Of a stretch of DNA of 64,000 nt, positions 28,863 through 41,296 are shown in pieces; the first letter of the stretch is position 1, and each line of letters opens with the position of its first letter. Under the pieces are notes generated by a model that saw nothing but the letters and a program-made list of their open reading frames with translations, was not told where the DNA came from and did no database searches. A program made the position numbers and the translations under genes. Source of the stretch: Paramecium octaurelia (taxonomy: Eukaryota; Ciliophora; Oligohymenophorea; Peniculida; Parameciidae); NCBI GenBank assembly GCA_905182995.1, contig CAJJDP010000007.1, forward strand, positions 558,049 to 622,048, written 5' to 3'.

Positions 28863-29656
28863 GCTTTATTTATTTATTTATTTATTTTTATCCAAGAAAC
28901 CCAAGATAATATATTTGTTTAAAATTCATTAAAGAATAATTTAAATCAATTGCCATTCATTTAATTGAAAATGTTATGTAGTGTGAAATTGAAGGTTTGA
29001 CTTCTCTTGAGTTGGTACCTTATTAATTTAATGAGTTACAGATAATACCATGAAGAAGAGCAAATCAACTGATTATTTCTTGAATCTAGTATTTTAATTA
29101 TTTTAATGAAAAAAATATATATAATGAATTAATAAATAAATTATAATTTATTGAATATAATGAATTTTAGAAAGTCTCTTATGAAGTTTTCTAATGGAAT
29201 GATTCTTAAATGAATCTCTTAAAATTATTATAATAAGTAGTTGCCGATGTTCAATTCAAGCAACATCCTTAATTTTATCAAAAAAACTAAATTGCAATTT
29301 CAATAAAAATGATGATTGAGATGATTTCTTATAGTATTTACTTTATTTGAGAAGCGAAAAATTTGCCTTATATCAAATCACTTTAACAAAATTATATAAA
29401 TTGATTTAATTGAAATAATTTTAATAGTGGATATAAAAATTCTTTTATAGAATGGTTTTCATAAATTTCAAATTCAAAACAAAATGCTTATTGCATAACA
29501 AAAAATGCATTGTATATTTTGTCATTCGTTCATACAAGAGTAATTTTCTAAGGAGTTAAAAATATATTTTTTAAAAGGCAATTCTTATTAATGAACTAAA
29601 AATATATATTGTTTAAAGCCTATTCTTATTAATGAACAATCTGATTTATTTTAATA
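28863..29656. other. Intergenic spacer with simple repeats
   Basis: About 790 bp between tandem copies B and C. It has a short (TTTA)n run just after the copy B stop (about 28866-28888). At about 29560-29640 there is a near-duplicated block of roughly 50 bp with the shared core TTCTTATTAATGAAC. No gene recognised. Confidence 0.6.
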
Positions 29657-31198
29657 ATGTCATCATTTTTTTCATGTGAGGATGACAAATACTCCTTATT
29701 TTAAGGAGTTGGTACAATAAATTGTCATAGCTCTACTTGTGGATAGTTTTCTGTTTGTAGTAGCCTAGCTTTTAAGGGCTAGCCAATTAATGAGATAGGC
29801 TGCTGCAGAGAGGGAATCTTATATCCGAATGCAGTCTCAATTATTATGTATATTCTTATTATTCCAATTATTGGAGTTTGCAGCCTTGGAGCACTTGGAG
29901 GTGAGAATATTATTAAGTTCATTAGGAGGTGTTTTTAAAAGACCCATTTTAGAGGCAATTCTAAATATAAACTCATCTACTTCAGGGGACATCACTGCTT
30001 GCCTTATGTTTAGTGCGCAATTAGTGAATCAAGTTATAATTTTGTTTTAAAGGTAAATATAGATCTTGAACTATTTATAGCCATCCTGATTATCCTGAAC
30101 GTCCTTTAGTTAATTTTGAGATCGGATTGGTCTATGCCTTAGGCATACCTATTTCGATGCAAATTGGAATGGACTTGGCAAACTACCTTCCACTTTTGCC
30201 TTTGTTGACTATACAAATGATATTCTTTGTAGCAAGTTGCCCTGTGCTTCTGTATTTTGCTAAATCTGAGGAAAGACTTGAAAACAAAAAAGAAAAGAAG
30301 ATTGAAGTTCAACCAACCCAAATCAATACTGATGATTTTAATGTTGAAACCAATATGAATGACGAATAAAGAATTTCAAAAGTTTTTAAATAGTTTTAAG
30401 ATGAATCGACTTCAAGATTTCCTTTATTGCCAATCCTCTTGGCATTTGGCAATTTTGCTTTGAATGAATCAATCATTTTACTAAGGACAACATCTTACTA
30501 AACATCACCTTATTTTTTTCCAAATGATAAAGATTTCGGTGATTAATTCTCCGCTTGTGAACCATGGAATTTCTATATGATGTTACTCTTGTTTGGTGTA
30601 AACTTTATCTTTACGCTTTTGGTATTCTTTTACATGCGCAAACAAGAACTTCTTAAAAATACTGTGAAATTTAATGTGAATGAGCGCTATTTCACTCCAA
30701 GGACAAGATTCTTCATGATATATGGAGCTGGTTGGGCTACTGGATTCATAGCTGGATTCTTAGGTATGGCAGCTGGCTTGACTATGTTTGTGACTCTAAT
30801 GGAATTCAATTTAGTTGCTGCAGCTGCTGGAGCAACGGCAAATTATGGATATTTTATTATATGTTTACAAGTCTTTATTTCATTTATAGTCAAAGAGACT
30901 TAGGATTTGACTTTTTAAATTGGTTATCAATTTTTCTTTTATGGAATAGGAGTAATTATTATACATATATCTTTAGGCTATTGGAGTTTTAATTTTTACT
31001 AATTTAGGATTTTATTTGATAAAAAAGTACAATATAGAACACATAGTATTCTATGTTGACTTTGCTTTGGTTTTACTTAATATGATTGGCAATGTTGCTT
31101 GGGGTATTGAGTAATCTGAAAGATTTTCATATCATTCTTTGGTATACAATCCACAGAGTTGTACCGCTTAGATTTTAAGCAAAAGCTCAGTGCAATGA
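29657..31198 (+). CDS. TauE/SafE family membrane transporter, copy C
   Basis: 487 residues, introns at 29901-29925 (GTGAG start), 30053-30080 and 30952-30976. It is near-identical in layout to copy B: LGALGGGVFKRPI, SGDITACLMFSAQLVNQ, IPISMQIGMDLANYLPLLPL, a charged cytoplasmic-type loop, then GFLGMAAGLTMFVTLM. The C-terminal WGIEQSERFSYHSLVYNP matches copy B. Divergence between B and C is concentrated in the central loop and the N-terminal 40 residues, as expected for paralogues under membrane-fold constraint. Confidence 0.9.
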
Positions 31199-32099
31199 TA
31201 TTTTATTTTGTTATTCATTTGTAATGCAAAATTAGATTTTATATAATTAAATATATCATAAGCCTAATTTATATATCATCTGATAAGCTAGAATTGACTG
31301 ATAAGAAGAAAAATATTATACCTAATATAAATTAATGTATTAAAATAATATCAAAACATAAATTTTTTTGAATGAATTTAATTTTGAATTTTGTTACAAA
31401 ATTTCTAAATCAATCAGTATAAATGGTAATGTAAATATTTGCTTTTGAGTTTATTGTTATGATTTAGTTTCTTTTCAATTCTATTTTTGTTATGTTGAAG
31501 ACTCAAAGTATCTTTTTTTAATCAACTTATTTCAAGTAATTACAATAATATCAAAAATATGATTAAAATATCTGGAATCCAAACTAACCATATTCTGTGG
31601 AATCTACTATATGAAGGCAATTTTTTATACTTTATGATACCTCTAGAAAAACTCAACATTTTTGAAAAATTTTAATTTGTTGTAGTTTTGATTTTGTGCA
31701 TTCAATGTATTAATTAGTTCTAAAATATTTATTATAATTCTTTAATTGAATTCGCCAACTTTTTTTTGGTAATGGTATGAAACCTCCACATCATTAAATT
31801 CTAGTTAGTCGAAGGGGTATCATTTTCAAATGAATAGTTATTATATTCAAAATAATAATAATTATAAACATCTTTATCAATAATCCTCTTTGGATTAAGT
31901 TATGAAATCTCTCATAGCTGATTAAATATTGAAAATACAAACAGCAAATATAATGATAAATAAAAAGTATGATATTATTCAAAAAACTGGAAATATGTAT
32001 GAATATAATATAACCTTATGATAGAGATAATATATGAAATTGAGTCTAGTTATATTAAATTTATTGCTATAGAAAAATAAAATCAACCTCATTCAATAC
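31199..32099. other. AT-rich intergenic region between convergent genes
   Basis: About 900 bp between the stop of transporter copy C and the stop of MSH6. Open frames here are short, Ile/Tyr/Phe-rich translations typical of random AT-rich DNA. I see no gene, tRNA or ordered repeat. Confidence 0.6.
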
Positions 32100-35000
32100 T
32101 CAAACAATCCCATATTCCTTCATAATTTAATTAAACTTTTGCAGGGTTTGTTCTGTGTTCATTTGAACCTTATTTTCAAAGAAGTTTGCCATATCTTCAG
32201 CCCTAGTAATTATGGAATTGTCGATTCCTACTACTTTAGCCACATTAATCCCAAAAGATGCTTCACATGCTCCTTCCTTTAATCGATATAGAAAGATGAC
32301 TTTTCCATCTTAAATATAACAAGCCATATGAACATTTGTAACTTCACTTATAAGTTTGGCCTCTTCAACCAGAATTCTGAAGTGAGTTGCAAATAGCACT
32401 CTACATTAAATAGTTTTAATAAGATAATGCATAACAGCTGAGGCAATAGCTACTCCATCATATGTGGAGGTTCCCCTTCCTAATTCATCAGTTATAAATA
32501 AAGAATTTTTGGTTCCATACTTTAATGGTATTAATGTTTCTTCTAATTCCACATAAAATGTTGACTTTCCTTCCATTAAATAATCTTTAGCCCCAATCCT
32601 TGTAAAAATCCTATCTATAGGAGAGAGTTCCATTTCTTCACATGGAACCGAACATCCTAGTTAAGCTAAAATGGCTAGAACACAGACCATTCTTAGAGTA
32701 GTGCTTTTACCTCCCATATTGGGACCAGTCAATAATTAAAATTTACACAGCTTTTCTCCCATATCAATAGAATTGGATACAAAATTGATGTTGGACAAAC
32801 ATGGGTGTTTCCCTTCTTTAATAACTAACTTTGTTTTTTCAGTATTGAATGTGGGCATAGTCATCTTCCCTTCTGATGTATCTCCAAAGACACTCAATGA
32901 ACATAATGCGTCTAATTCATTTAATATTTTAATAAGAGTATCCCAAACACTTTGATTGGATTAAAAATGTTTGAATATGAAATTCCCAAAACAATTTAAT
33001 TACTACTTTTTTAATTCCTCTGCTTATTCTAGCTCAGTAACCATATCCTTAATTTCTTTGGTGATGTATCTCTTGTATCCCTATCTGGAAGAAGTAAATT
33101 CAAAATCTTCAGGCTTTGACTTTGCCACTAATTCATCTGGAACTTCAACTTCGTATCTAAATTTTGTATGCACATACTGAATATTACCATTGTTCTTAAA
33201 TAATATTTTTTTAATCTGCTAGAGATAATTATCAAGTTTCTATTAAACTAATTGAACTCCAGCGACTGATTGATCATAAGTCTCTAAAACTCCAGGAACT
33301 GGTTTAGGGATTTCTTTATCCTTTTCCTTTTCCCAAATAGCATATTATTCAAATTCATTTAATTATTCCTGAACATTAGGTAGTAAACCTCCTTTCTCTT
33401 CAAAAGTCATCATTTTTCTTAACCTTTCACTTTTGAAGTTTATTTGCAATTAACCGAATAATGTTATCTCTTCCTAAGCAAGCCTCAAGTTTTAAGTCAA
33501 ATTCTTAAATTCTTTAAGTCTTTGTTCAGACAGGTTTTCATAAAATACAGCCTTACTTTCAGATTTGATAGAGTATTCATAGATTCTACTACATCTTCTT
33601 TCAAAATCTGGAAATTGCTTAATACTCTGTCTAAAGAAGTCTCTCTCCTTTCTAAAGTTGCTGATATCACTCACCATAGCTTATCTCTCTCTAATCTGAT
33701 CAACTTAATACAGGGGAGCACAAACCCACCTTCTTAGCAATCGATATCCACCAGGAGTAACAGTTTTATTTAAGATTCCAAATAAGGAATAGTCCTTTTT
33801 GTCTACTGAATTAGTAGTTTACAGAATCTCTAAATGATACTAAAATAATGATGTAATATTATACAATTGCTTGACTATCCAAAATCATACATTGTTGCAG
33901 TGAAAATACTTCATTATAAATTTTGAATCTTGCACATCCTAAAACTTTATCTAAAATTAAGATTTAATTCAAATAAGTAAACAATCCATTCAAAGCTTAA
34001 AGGACAACTTAATTATTTTTATAGAATTTTATGGCAGGTGGAAACTCATTCTTATAGTACTATTCAAGTCTAAATAAGGCCTTCTTTTCATCCCAATTAT
34101 CTTAAGCTGCTGTAAGATGTGAAATAACACTCTAAATAACAGACCCACCTATCATTTTGGTTATCGGATCATATGAGGGTAGATTATGCTGATCAATGAC
34201 TGTTTCCACAGGTCTCATGTGAAGTATTAGAGTCTTGAGGGATTCATAGTTCTTGTCTCGATTCTCAATAAATGCCAGTGATATTGTGTTTGTTTATCTT
34301 TCTAAAATGGCTATTCCATATTCTTCTATTGTGTTCGATAAGATTTTCTTTCTTATCACTAGTAAAACCTTTTCATCTAGATTCATTTATGATTCTCCCT
34401 CTTCATACAAATATGTTCCTTTTGTCAAGATCTCACTTATTTATCTTTGGACTATCTTATCAGTACTCCCCTATCCGGTTTTCTTATTTTAGGTTACTCT
34501 TTGATTCATTTATTCTGGAGTTTCTGTTTAATCTACGATCACCACCTTGTATCCATACTCCAACAAAAGAGCCTTGTATTTATGGACTGCCCTTTCTGGG
34601 AATCCTGTATGCCTATAATTATACTAGGAATTAATTACATCTTTCTTCCCATCCAATTCAAATCCAAATATTTATTACCTATGTAGGCATCTTCATAGAA
34701 CAATTCATAGAATTTCCCTAATTTGAAAAATATGATCTTGTCAAAGTTTTCACTCTTATATTTCCAATATTATTGCATGCATTTGGTTAGTTTATTGAAT
34801 TCGCTTTGAGGAATTAAGAGGGTTGTTGGATCTGCGTCTGAAGTCCCATGTAATTTACCACTTTTATCTCTTGATAAGCCAATACTTGCCCATTTCGGAG
34901 TCACATCATCAAACTCTTCATATACATTGATCTTGTCTGTGGGATGTCTGAAATCTACGTTTCCTTATCTATTTTCTTAAGAATAGTCAATTTCCTCGTC

Positions 35001-35471
35001 CTCTAATTTTGCAGATTATTTCAAAGGCTTGCCAGATTTATCACATTCTGATTTTTTTTGCTTTTAAGAAGTTTTTGTGTTATTTTTCGTATTATCCTAT
35101 TTAATAAAGACAGCCAAGGACTTTTTCTCTTTATTCTTTTCTTAAGAACCCACAAAAGTGAATTTATCGATATTGAGTTCGTTTTGATCCACTTCTTTTT
35201 TTTCTTATTCATCTTCACTATCCACAATACTATTTCTTTTTAATCTGCTTAATAATTGTGGCTTTTCTTGAACTTTTTCAATTACCTGCTCTTTCATTAC
35301 ATTTACTCCCTCTTCCTTTTAAATTGAAGTGGCTGGTTTGATATATTAGATTTCAATCTTTTTTTCTTCAATCAAACTATTATCATTTGAGACTTTATTG
35401 TCATTTAAACCTGTAGGTTGATTCTTTTTCTAAGAAGAAGTCAAGAACCTTTAAAGTGTTGTTTACTTCAT
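32100..35471 (-). CDS. MSH6: DNA mismatch repair protein MSH6
   Basis: 1106 residues on the minus strand, introns at 34613-34638 and 33840-33864. Residues 3-10 are QTTLQRFL, a PCNA-binding PIP-box-like motif where MSH6 orthologues carry one. A basic, disordered linker of about 200 residues follows. The MutS mismatch-binding domain begins FFKLGKFYELFYEDAYIG, with the Phe-Tyr-Glu wedge specific to MSH6-type subunits. Then comes HTGFPERAVHKYKALLLEYG, the connector and lever (TPGGYRLLRRWVCAPL), and the ATPase with Walker A TGPNMGGKST and ITDELGRGTSTYDGVAIASA. It pairs with MSH2 to recognise base mismatches and small loops. No chromatin-reading PWWP domain is visible. Its start codon is 27 bp from that of SepSecS. 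Confidence 0.96.
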
Positions 35472-35498
35472 TATACCGCGAATTATTTTTAATAACTA
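35472..35498. promoter_or_regulatory. 27-bp divergent spacer between MSH6 and SepSecS
   Basis: Only 27 bp, AT-rich, separate the two divergent start codons. Both 5' UTRs and any core promoter must fit in or overlap this spacer and the coding ends. It is defined only by position; no factor motif is recognised. Confidence 0.5.
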
Positions 35499-36927
35499 AT
35501 GAATTAGTAAAATCTTAAACTATGCTCTGAAATAATTGATGATAAATACGTCAAAATAGCTTCAAATTCTCTCAATGCTAAAGAGAAGTTGTTTAAATTA
35601 TTGCTATCCTAAAGACAATTGCCAGAAGAAGGTTTTGATGATCTTACAATTGAATATTTGCTCAACATATTTGCAACTATGGATACCAACAATTTTGTTA
35701 ACAAAGTGGGAGTAGGAGAAAGAGAAAGCAGAATTTTCTCAGCACTTGTACAAAAGAGAAATTATTATATGGGACATGGTATTGGAAGATCAGGAGACCT
35801 TATTGCCAGCCAACCCAAAGCTGCAGGATCCTCTTTAATAGCCAAATTAACTAAGCATTTAGCTAAAGATGCTTTAAAGTTGAGCAATTATCAAATTAAT
35901 GAATTGCTCATTGTACCTGTTGCTACAGGAATGGCAATATCACTTTGTTTATTGGCATTGAAATCTTTAAAGCCATAGGCAAAATATGTTCTTTGGCTAA
36001 GAATAGATTAAAAAACATGCTTGAAGTGCATTTAAACAGCCAATCTTATTCCCATTGTAATTGACACTGTGATCCAAGACCATGTTATAACAACTAATTT
36101 AGATATGTTAATCTAGAAAATTAATGAAATCGGGCCAGACAATATCGCATGTGTATTAAGCACTACAAGCTGTTTTGCACCCAGAATTCCCGATAATATT
36201 GGAGAAATTGCTAAAATCTGTAAGTAATTCTAAATATATCATGTTGTTAACAATGCTTATGGCATTTAATGTAATAAAATAGCCAACTCCATTAATTTAG
36301 GGTTAGCTTAAGGAACAGTCAGCTTGATTGTTTCAAGCACTGATAAAAACTTTATGGTTCCTGTTGGAGGAGCTTTGATATATGGTAATGATAAGAAACT
36401 CATCAAATAAATTAGCGAATTGTATCCAGGCAGAGCCAGTGCTGCTCCAATTTTAGATTTATTTATTACCTTTTTGTCTATGGGTAAATCAGGCTATTTG
36501 CAATTGCAAAAGGAAAGAGTAGAAAATTATGCATATTTTAAAGAGAAACTTTAAATCATGACATAGAAAATATCTGAACAAATACTTAATACTCCTAAAA
36601 ATAGCATATCTATTGGTATAAGCTTGTAGAACTTAAAAATTGATCAGAATAATTCAGAAGAAAAAAATTAAATTACTAAATTAGGAGCCATATTATATTC
36701 AAAAAAAGTGATGGGATCCAGGGTGATAACAAATAAAAAAAACAAGGTAGTTTGTGGTATTGAATTCAAAAATTACGGAAGTCATTGTGGTAAGGAGTAA
36801 TACTTATATTATTTTAGATAATTATTTTACTCCTTATATCACAGTTGCATGCGCGATAGGTTTGACAAAGCAAGAAATTGATACATTTGTTTAAGAATTT
36901 GAGAAGGCTTACACTCAAAATACTTGA
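35499..36927 (+). CDS. SEPSECS: O-phosphoseryl-tRNA(Sec) selenium transferase
   Basis: 466 residues, one intron at 36790-36817 (28 nt). It aligns throughout with eukaryotic SepSec[79 protein letters not shown], the PLP-lysine motif [22 protein letters not shown], and after the intron [16 protein letters not shown]. The enzyme converts phosphoseryl-tRNA(Sec) to selenocysteinyl-tRNA(Sec), the last step of Sec synthesis, in the cytosol. Its presence implies that the organism decodes some UGA codons as Sec even though UGA is also its only stop. The ATG at 35499 gives an N-terminus of the usual length. Confidence 0.96.
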
Positions 36928-36974
36928 AATAAAGTAATCACTGATCATTTTTTTTGTATAAATTAAATTTAATA

Positions 36975-38928
36975 ATGAATTTTATCACTTTAAGATTCAA
37001 TAATTCGGACTTTGAGCATCGATATTCCTCATAAAGAAAAAGTCTTTAAAAATAAAGCTAAACTGTTTATAGGCTCTTTCTCATAATTTTAATATCATTA
37101 GAAATCCTTGGGAATATTGTATAAAAATTGTGGTTTGAAACTATTTTGAATGTGTTTGCCCTTTTGATTATGCTGCTTAGCTATATTTTTAAATAATAAT
37201 TGGCTTCCCTAAATAATACTTTAACCTTAATAGCCATATTAATTTATAACATTCAACATCCAATTAAATATGGATTCTTAAAACAATCCAGCGACAAGGA
37301 AGTACTACAAGGCTATTTCATTTGTTTAGGGACTCTAGGGTATAATTATGAAATATTTTAGAATAATTTCCTAATGGAGTTATTTAATGAAAACCTTTAT
37401 TACAATCGTTATACTGATCCTGAATATCACGAGTATTTGCTTAGATTCTGACCATTGGAGACAAGTCTTAATATTTACTTTGTCTAGCATCATAGCAATA
37501 TACAGCTTTTACATTAATGAATAGTAAACAAGAATTTCCTTTATTATAATGAACAATAAAGACATAATTGAAGAAAACCTATATAAATAGATTGAAATTT
37601 AATCATATATTATCCATTACAATTTGAGACAAAATCAGTTTGATTTAATCAGGTAAAATAGAGCCTCCTAAATTACTGAAAATAAACAACAAAATTTCAT
37701 TAATTTAATTCGGAATATGAAAGTGATTTTATTCAGCTAAAGAAGAAGAAAGTCTATTATACAATCTTCCTAAATGCTTAACCCAACTAATAAACTTAAT
37801 CTAGAATAATTCCTGTTTTATTTGTTTATGAATCATGAGAAGATGTAAGAAATAACAAAGAATTGCACCGTAGATAATTAAACTTATGAGCTAATTGGAT
37901 TAATTGGATTAGATGTGCATCATATTAAAATAATTCGCACTCAAGATACCAAACCATGCTTGATAATTTTAATCAAAGAAAATAGAAAGGAATCATAAAA
38001 CAAGTCATTAAAGTATAAATTGAAAATATCCAATAAATTGTTGAATTAGGTTCAAGAAAGCATTTAATCTAGAATCAGGATATGCTTAATTTACCTCAAA
38101 TAAATTTTATCATCAGAGATGTTGAAGAATAATACACAATTAATGTCTGATAATAAAAAAATTATATTATTTTTGAATAGTTAAATTACTAAAACCTACA
38201 CTGACATTAATAATATATAAGATTTTGCAAACTTGAATTCTAAATTCACCAAAGTTGTTCTAAATCATTTTGATTTATCAAATTGTATTTAAGAATGTAT
38301 ATCAATCTTCAATGTGCTTTTCCCTAAAAATCATGAAAAAAAAATCAAATTTATTTCCCATTTGACTGACAATCGTATATATACTGATTAAAAGAAACTT
38401 AAGCAGTTACTTTTTAATTGCTTGTTCTTCATATTCTAAAATACAGAACAGATTACAATTGAACTAAAGGATGAGGAAAGTAATGATGATTTAAATTAAA
38501 AATTCATAAAATTTGAAATTATTTACTCTGGGTCAATTTTTACTGCTGAAAAGATAAGCAAATTACCAATTTTAAACCCCTAAAGCTTAGAAGAATTGAG
38601 ACATAATAGTTATTAGCAATTACATTTAGAAATTCCTATTGCTTTAATGATAATCAGATAAATTGGACCTTATAAGTAGATTTAATTTAAATAGAATGCA
38701 GTTTAGAAATAAAATATGCTATCATTTTATGTATTTAGATCTCTTGAAGATTTTCATTTAATTCCAATAATATCATTGCACCCTTCAGACAATTTGATAA
38801 CAAATTAAAAACTTTTTAAGAAATCGTCAAATGTTAATAAAATAGAAAAATAAAAATATTATCCAACTGAAGAACCTCATTTGGAAACATTTCGTTAAAT
38901 AAGCGAGTAAATGATCTCAAAATTTTGA
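36975..38928 (+). CDS. Membrane protein with degenerate histidine-kinase region
   Basis: 638 residues if a 37-nt intron (37408-37444, GTTATA...TTAG) is removed. Without it the first frame ends at TGA 37450-37452 and a second frame opens immediately, so a two-gene or frameshift reading is possible. The N-terminal 150 residues carry about four hydrophobic helices. The second half resembles the kinase at 3057: FTKVVLNHFDLSNCIQECIS and TDQKKLKQLLFNCLFFIFQN lie where DHp/HATPase segments are expected. However, there is no H-box His, no G1 (DxGxG) and no receiver domain, so it is unlikely to be a working kinase. It may be a sensor-only paralogue. Confidence 0.6.
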
Positions 38929-39064
38929 TAAATTTTTTAATGAAATGCTAATAATTCTATATATTATCCTGTATTAAAATATATTTGATTAAAAATTTAT
39001 AGAGAAAAAAACATTTATATTTAATATAAGCAATAAATAATGAATCTCTTCACTTCAATAATTT

Positions 39065-40232
39065 TCATTGTTTCTGATATATTTCATTGAGATAAGCATT
39101 GAGGACGGAAGCACTTTGATTTCTTAACTTTAAGATTTTTTTCATTTTAGTTCCCTAGCATTCTGTTATGATATGGCCATTCTAAAATGCCTTTTTATTG
39201 ACAGTATCGTAAGACAAACCTCTTAACGGAACGTAGACTTCGATGTTGGGTTCAGTTTTCGAATTAATGTAAGTATTCTGATGATGCTTTTAAAAATCAG
39301 AATTGTAGGTTGTTTCAAAATAGTTTGGAGTGATGTGAGCATATGTTTAACTATTTAAATTATGAAGGGTTACTGATGTTGCATTTGTTTAACATCCGAA
39401 GCTGAGGTAATGGAGGTCTTGGGGCGAGCCTTTGTATAATCTTTATTATAACTGGTAACCGTCAAGATAGGGATTCCTGAATGGGTGCTTATATGTTGAG
39501 GAGCATCAATCTTCCTATTTGGATCATGATCTTTCCAATCAGGATACATTTTCTATAATTCTTGTTCTGTCTTAATACTTGATATGTGGTGGTAGACAAA
39601 AACTATCTTGATGCTGAATTCTTTTTGTATTATCGTTTGTATCTTTACTGAACGGGGTGGGCAGTAAAAGCCTTGCGTTATTAGGTTTGCATTTCAAGAA
39701 ATGGGGTCTGGATGGGCCTTTATTCATAATATCGTAAATTCAGTTCTGGCGTGTAAAAGGAGGAGGTGCTTAAGCCGAACTTATAGCTCTTCTTATAGGA
39801 AGTGTTATATCCTGATTTGTAAACCAATTTCGCATTGTTTGCATAATTGCATTTACAATTACAACATGAGCATCTGAAACAAGCGCAATTTTCTTAATAA
39901 GATGAAAGATTACATTAGAGATGGTGAAAATAATCTTGATTCTCCCTAATTATTTGTTTGATATCAATATTTTAATCATCTATGTTAAGTTATTTTAATA
40001 ATTCCTAAACAGTTGGATTTTCTATCGTTAAAGTTTCTAGAAAATCCAAGCTAACTGAAAAACACTTTTTATTCTCCTTTGTAGCAGATTTAGGAATGTT
40101 TTAGTATGAATGGTTGGCTAAGGATGCACTTCTCTTCTTTTCTTCCAATCTATAATAATAAATTCGAATACAATTTATTGGCAGATTAGTAACTCTTAGT
40201 GCTGATACATTAAGATATTTATTAGCTATCAT
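39065..40232 (-). CDS. SAXO-like axonemal microtubule protein
   Basis: 372 residues on the minus strand with introns at 39553-39578 and 39351-39373. A Cys cluster, CACFRCSCCNCKCNY, lies near residue 120. Downstream are tandem Tyr/Pro-rich segments: NTSYKKSYKFG, AFTAHPVQQRYKRQY, STTTYQKMYPDWKD, VTSYNKDYTKA and ITPNYFETTYNSDF. The N-terminal Cys motif and repeated TTY..(D/K)Y units match the SAXO (FAM154) family, in which such modules bind and stabilise ciliary microtubules. The Cys cluster is about 100 residues further in than usual. The start is uncertain: upstream frames end at TGA, and the first in-frame ATG was taken. Confidence 0.62.
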
Positions 40233-40382
40233 ATTAAAACCATGAAATACATAGCTTCTTTCATTTTGTATTTACTGTTGCGACTATATTAGGTAGTTTT
40301 ACTCATAAAATTTTATAATATCAATATTTATTTATAAACTTAAAAACATAAATAAAAAAATAACAAAAACAAGATTTTAATT

Positions 40383-41126
40383 TCATTAGAAGAAATGAGT
40401 GTTTTTGGGTCTAAATATTTTAGGATCGAATTTAACTCTTTTTTAGCTCTTTGAGGTTCTTTAAGATTGAGTATCATCATTGATTATTTATTACTATTGC
40501 CTTAGACTTATTCCTCTTTTTAGTTAGTTCGTAATAATTTGCTGTTTGTTTTTCAAAATGCTTTTTTTGGTGTTGGTTTCTGAGTCTCTTTTTAATGAGA
40601 CCGATTATTCATCATTATTAGCATTTTGTGCTTTTTAAGCTCTGGAGTTGCTACTGAGACTTCGAGCATAACTGCTATTTTTGTCACATTAGACCTCTGC
40701 GCGAATCTTAAATTAGGAATCCTTATAGGTTTATCTCCTTTAAACCAGTTATTCATTTTTTTGCTACGGTTATGGTTACTCTTAAATGGATAAATTCTAA
40801 TTGATTTATGGTTAAATCATATTGGGAATGGTAGTATTAAGAGATAGATTTAAGCTAGGGTTGATTGAAATAGATTAACGATTTGCGCTACTGCTGTTAA
40901 AAGTAGCTGTTTTATGGATGCTAAGATTAATGTTATTTTCTTATAATGCTAGTTCTAATTGTTCAAGGGATTCATGATATTCACCCAATTAAGAAAGTGG
41001 AGGAATCAAAATATTTTACTTGTGTGGGTGTTTTACAATTTGCTTTCTTCTTAGAATTGTAGGAACTTTGTACTCTATTTAGGGAGCAGAGTTCCTTTAC
41101 TTTATACAAGTTTATACTACTCCCAT
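40383..41126 (-). CDS. Hypothetical disordered protein, possible lipid anchor
   Basis: 247 residues, no intron, start 41124-41126 and TGA 40383-40385. It begins MGVVQTCIK: Gly-2 with a nearby Cys, the pattern for N-myristoylation plus palmitoylation. The remainder is Ser/Asn/Gln-rich with basic clusters (KNKQQIITNQLKRGI) and no globular domain. It may sit on a membrane face, but that is inference from the first ten residues. Confidence 0.6.
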
Positions 41127-41296
41127 ATAATAATTTAATATTTTTGGGTTATTAATAATAATTTATTATTTCAAGATGGATGGCAAATATATATTTTAAT
41201 TATATTTTAGCCTTTAATCCAACCTTAAATTGAGATTTCTCAATTTTATTTGTATATCAATATATAATATTAATTATATTAAATGAACTACATAAA

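Noticed and set aside
36975..37452. Independent small membrane protein ending at TGA 37450-37452
   Set aside because: Possible, but the following frame opens immediately without an ATG and total length becomes divisible by three if the 37-nt intron is spliced, so a single gene is preferred.
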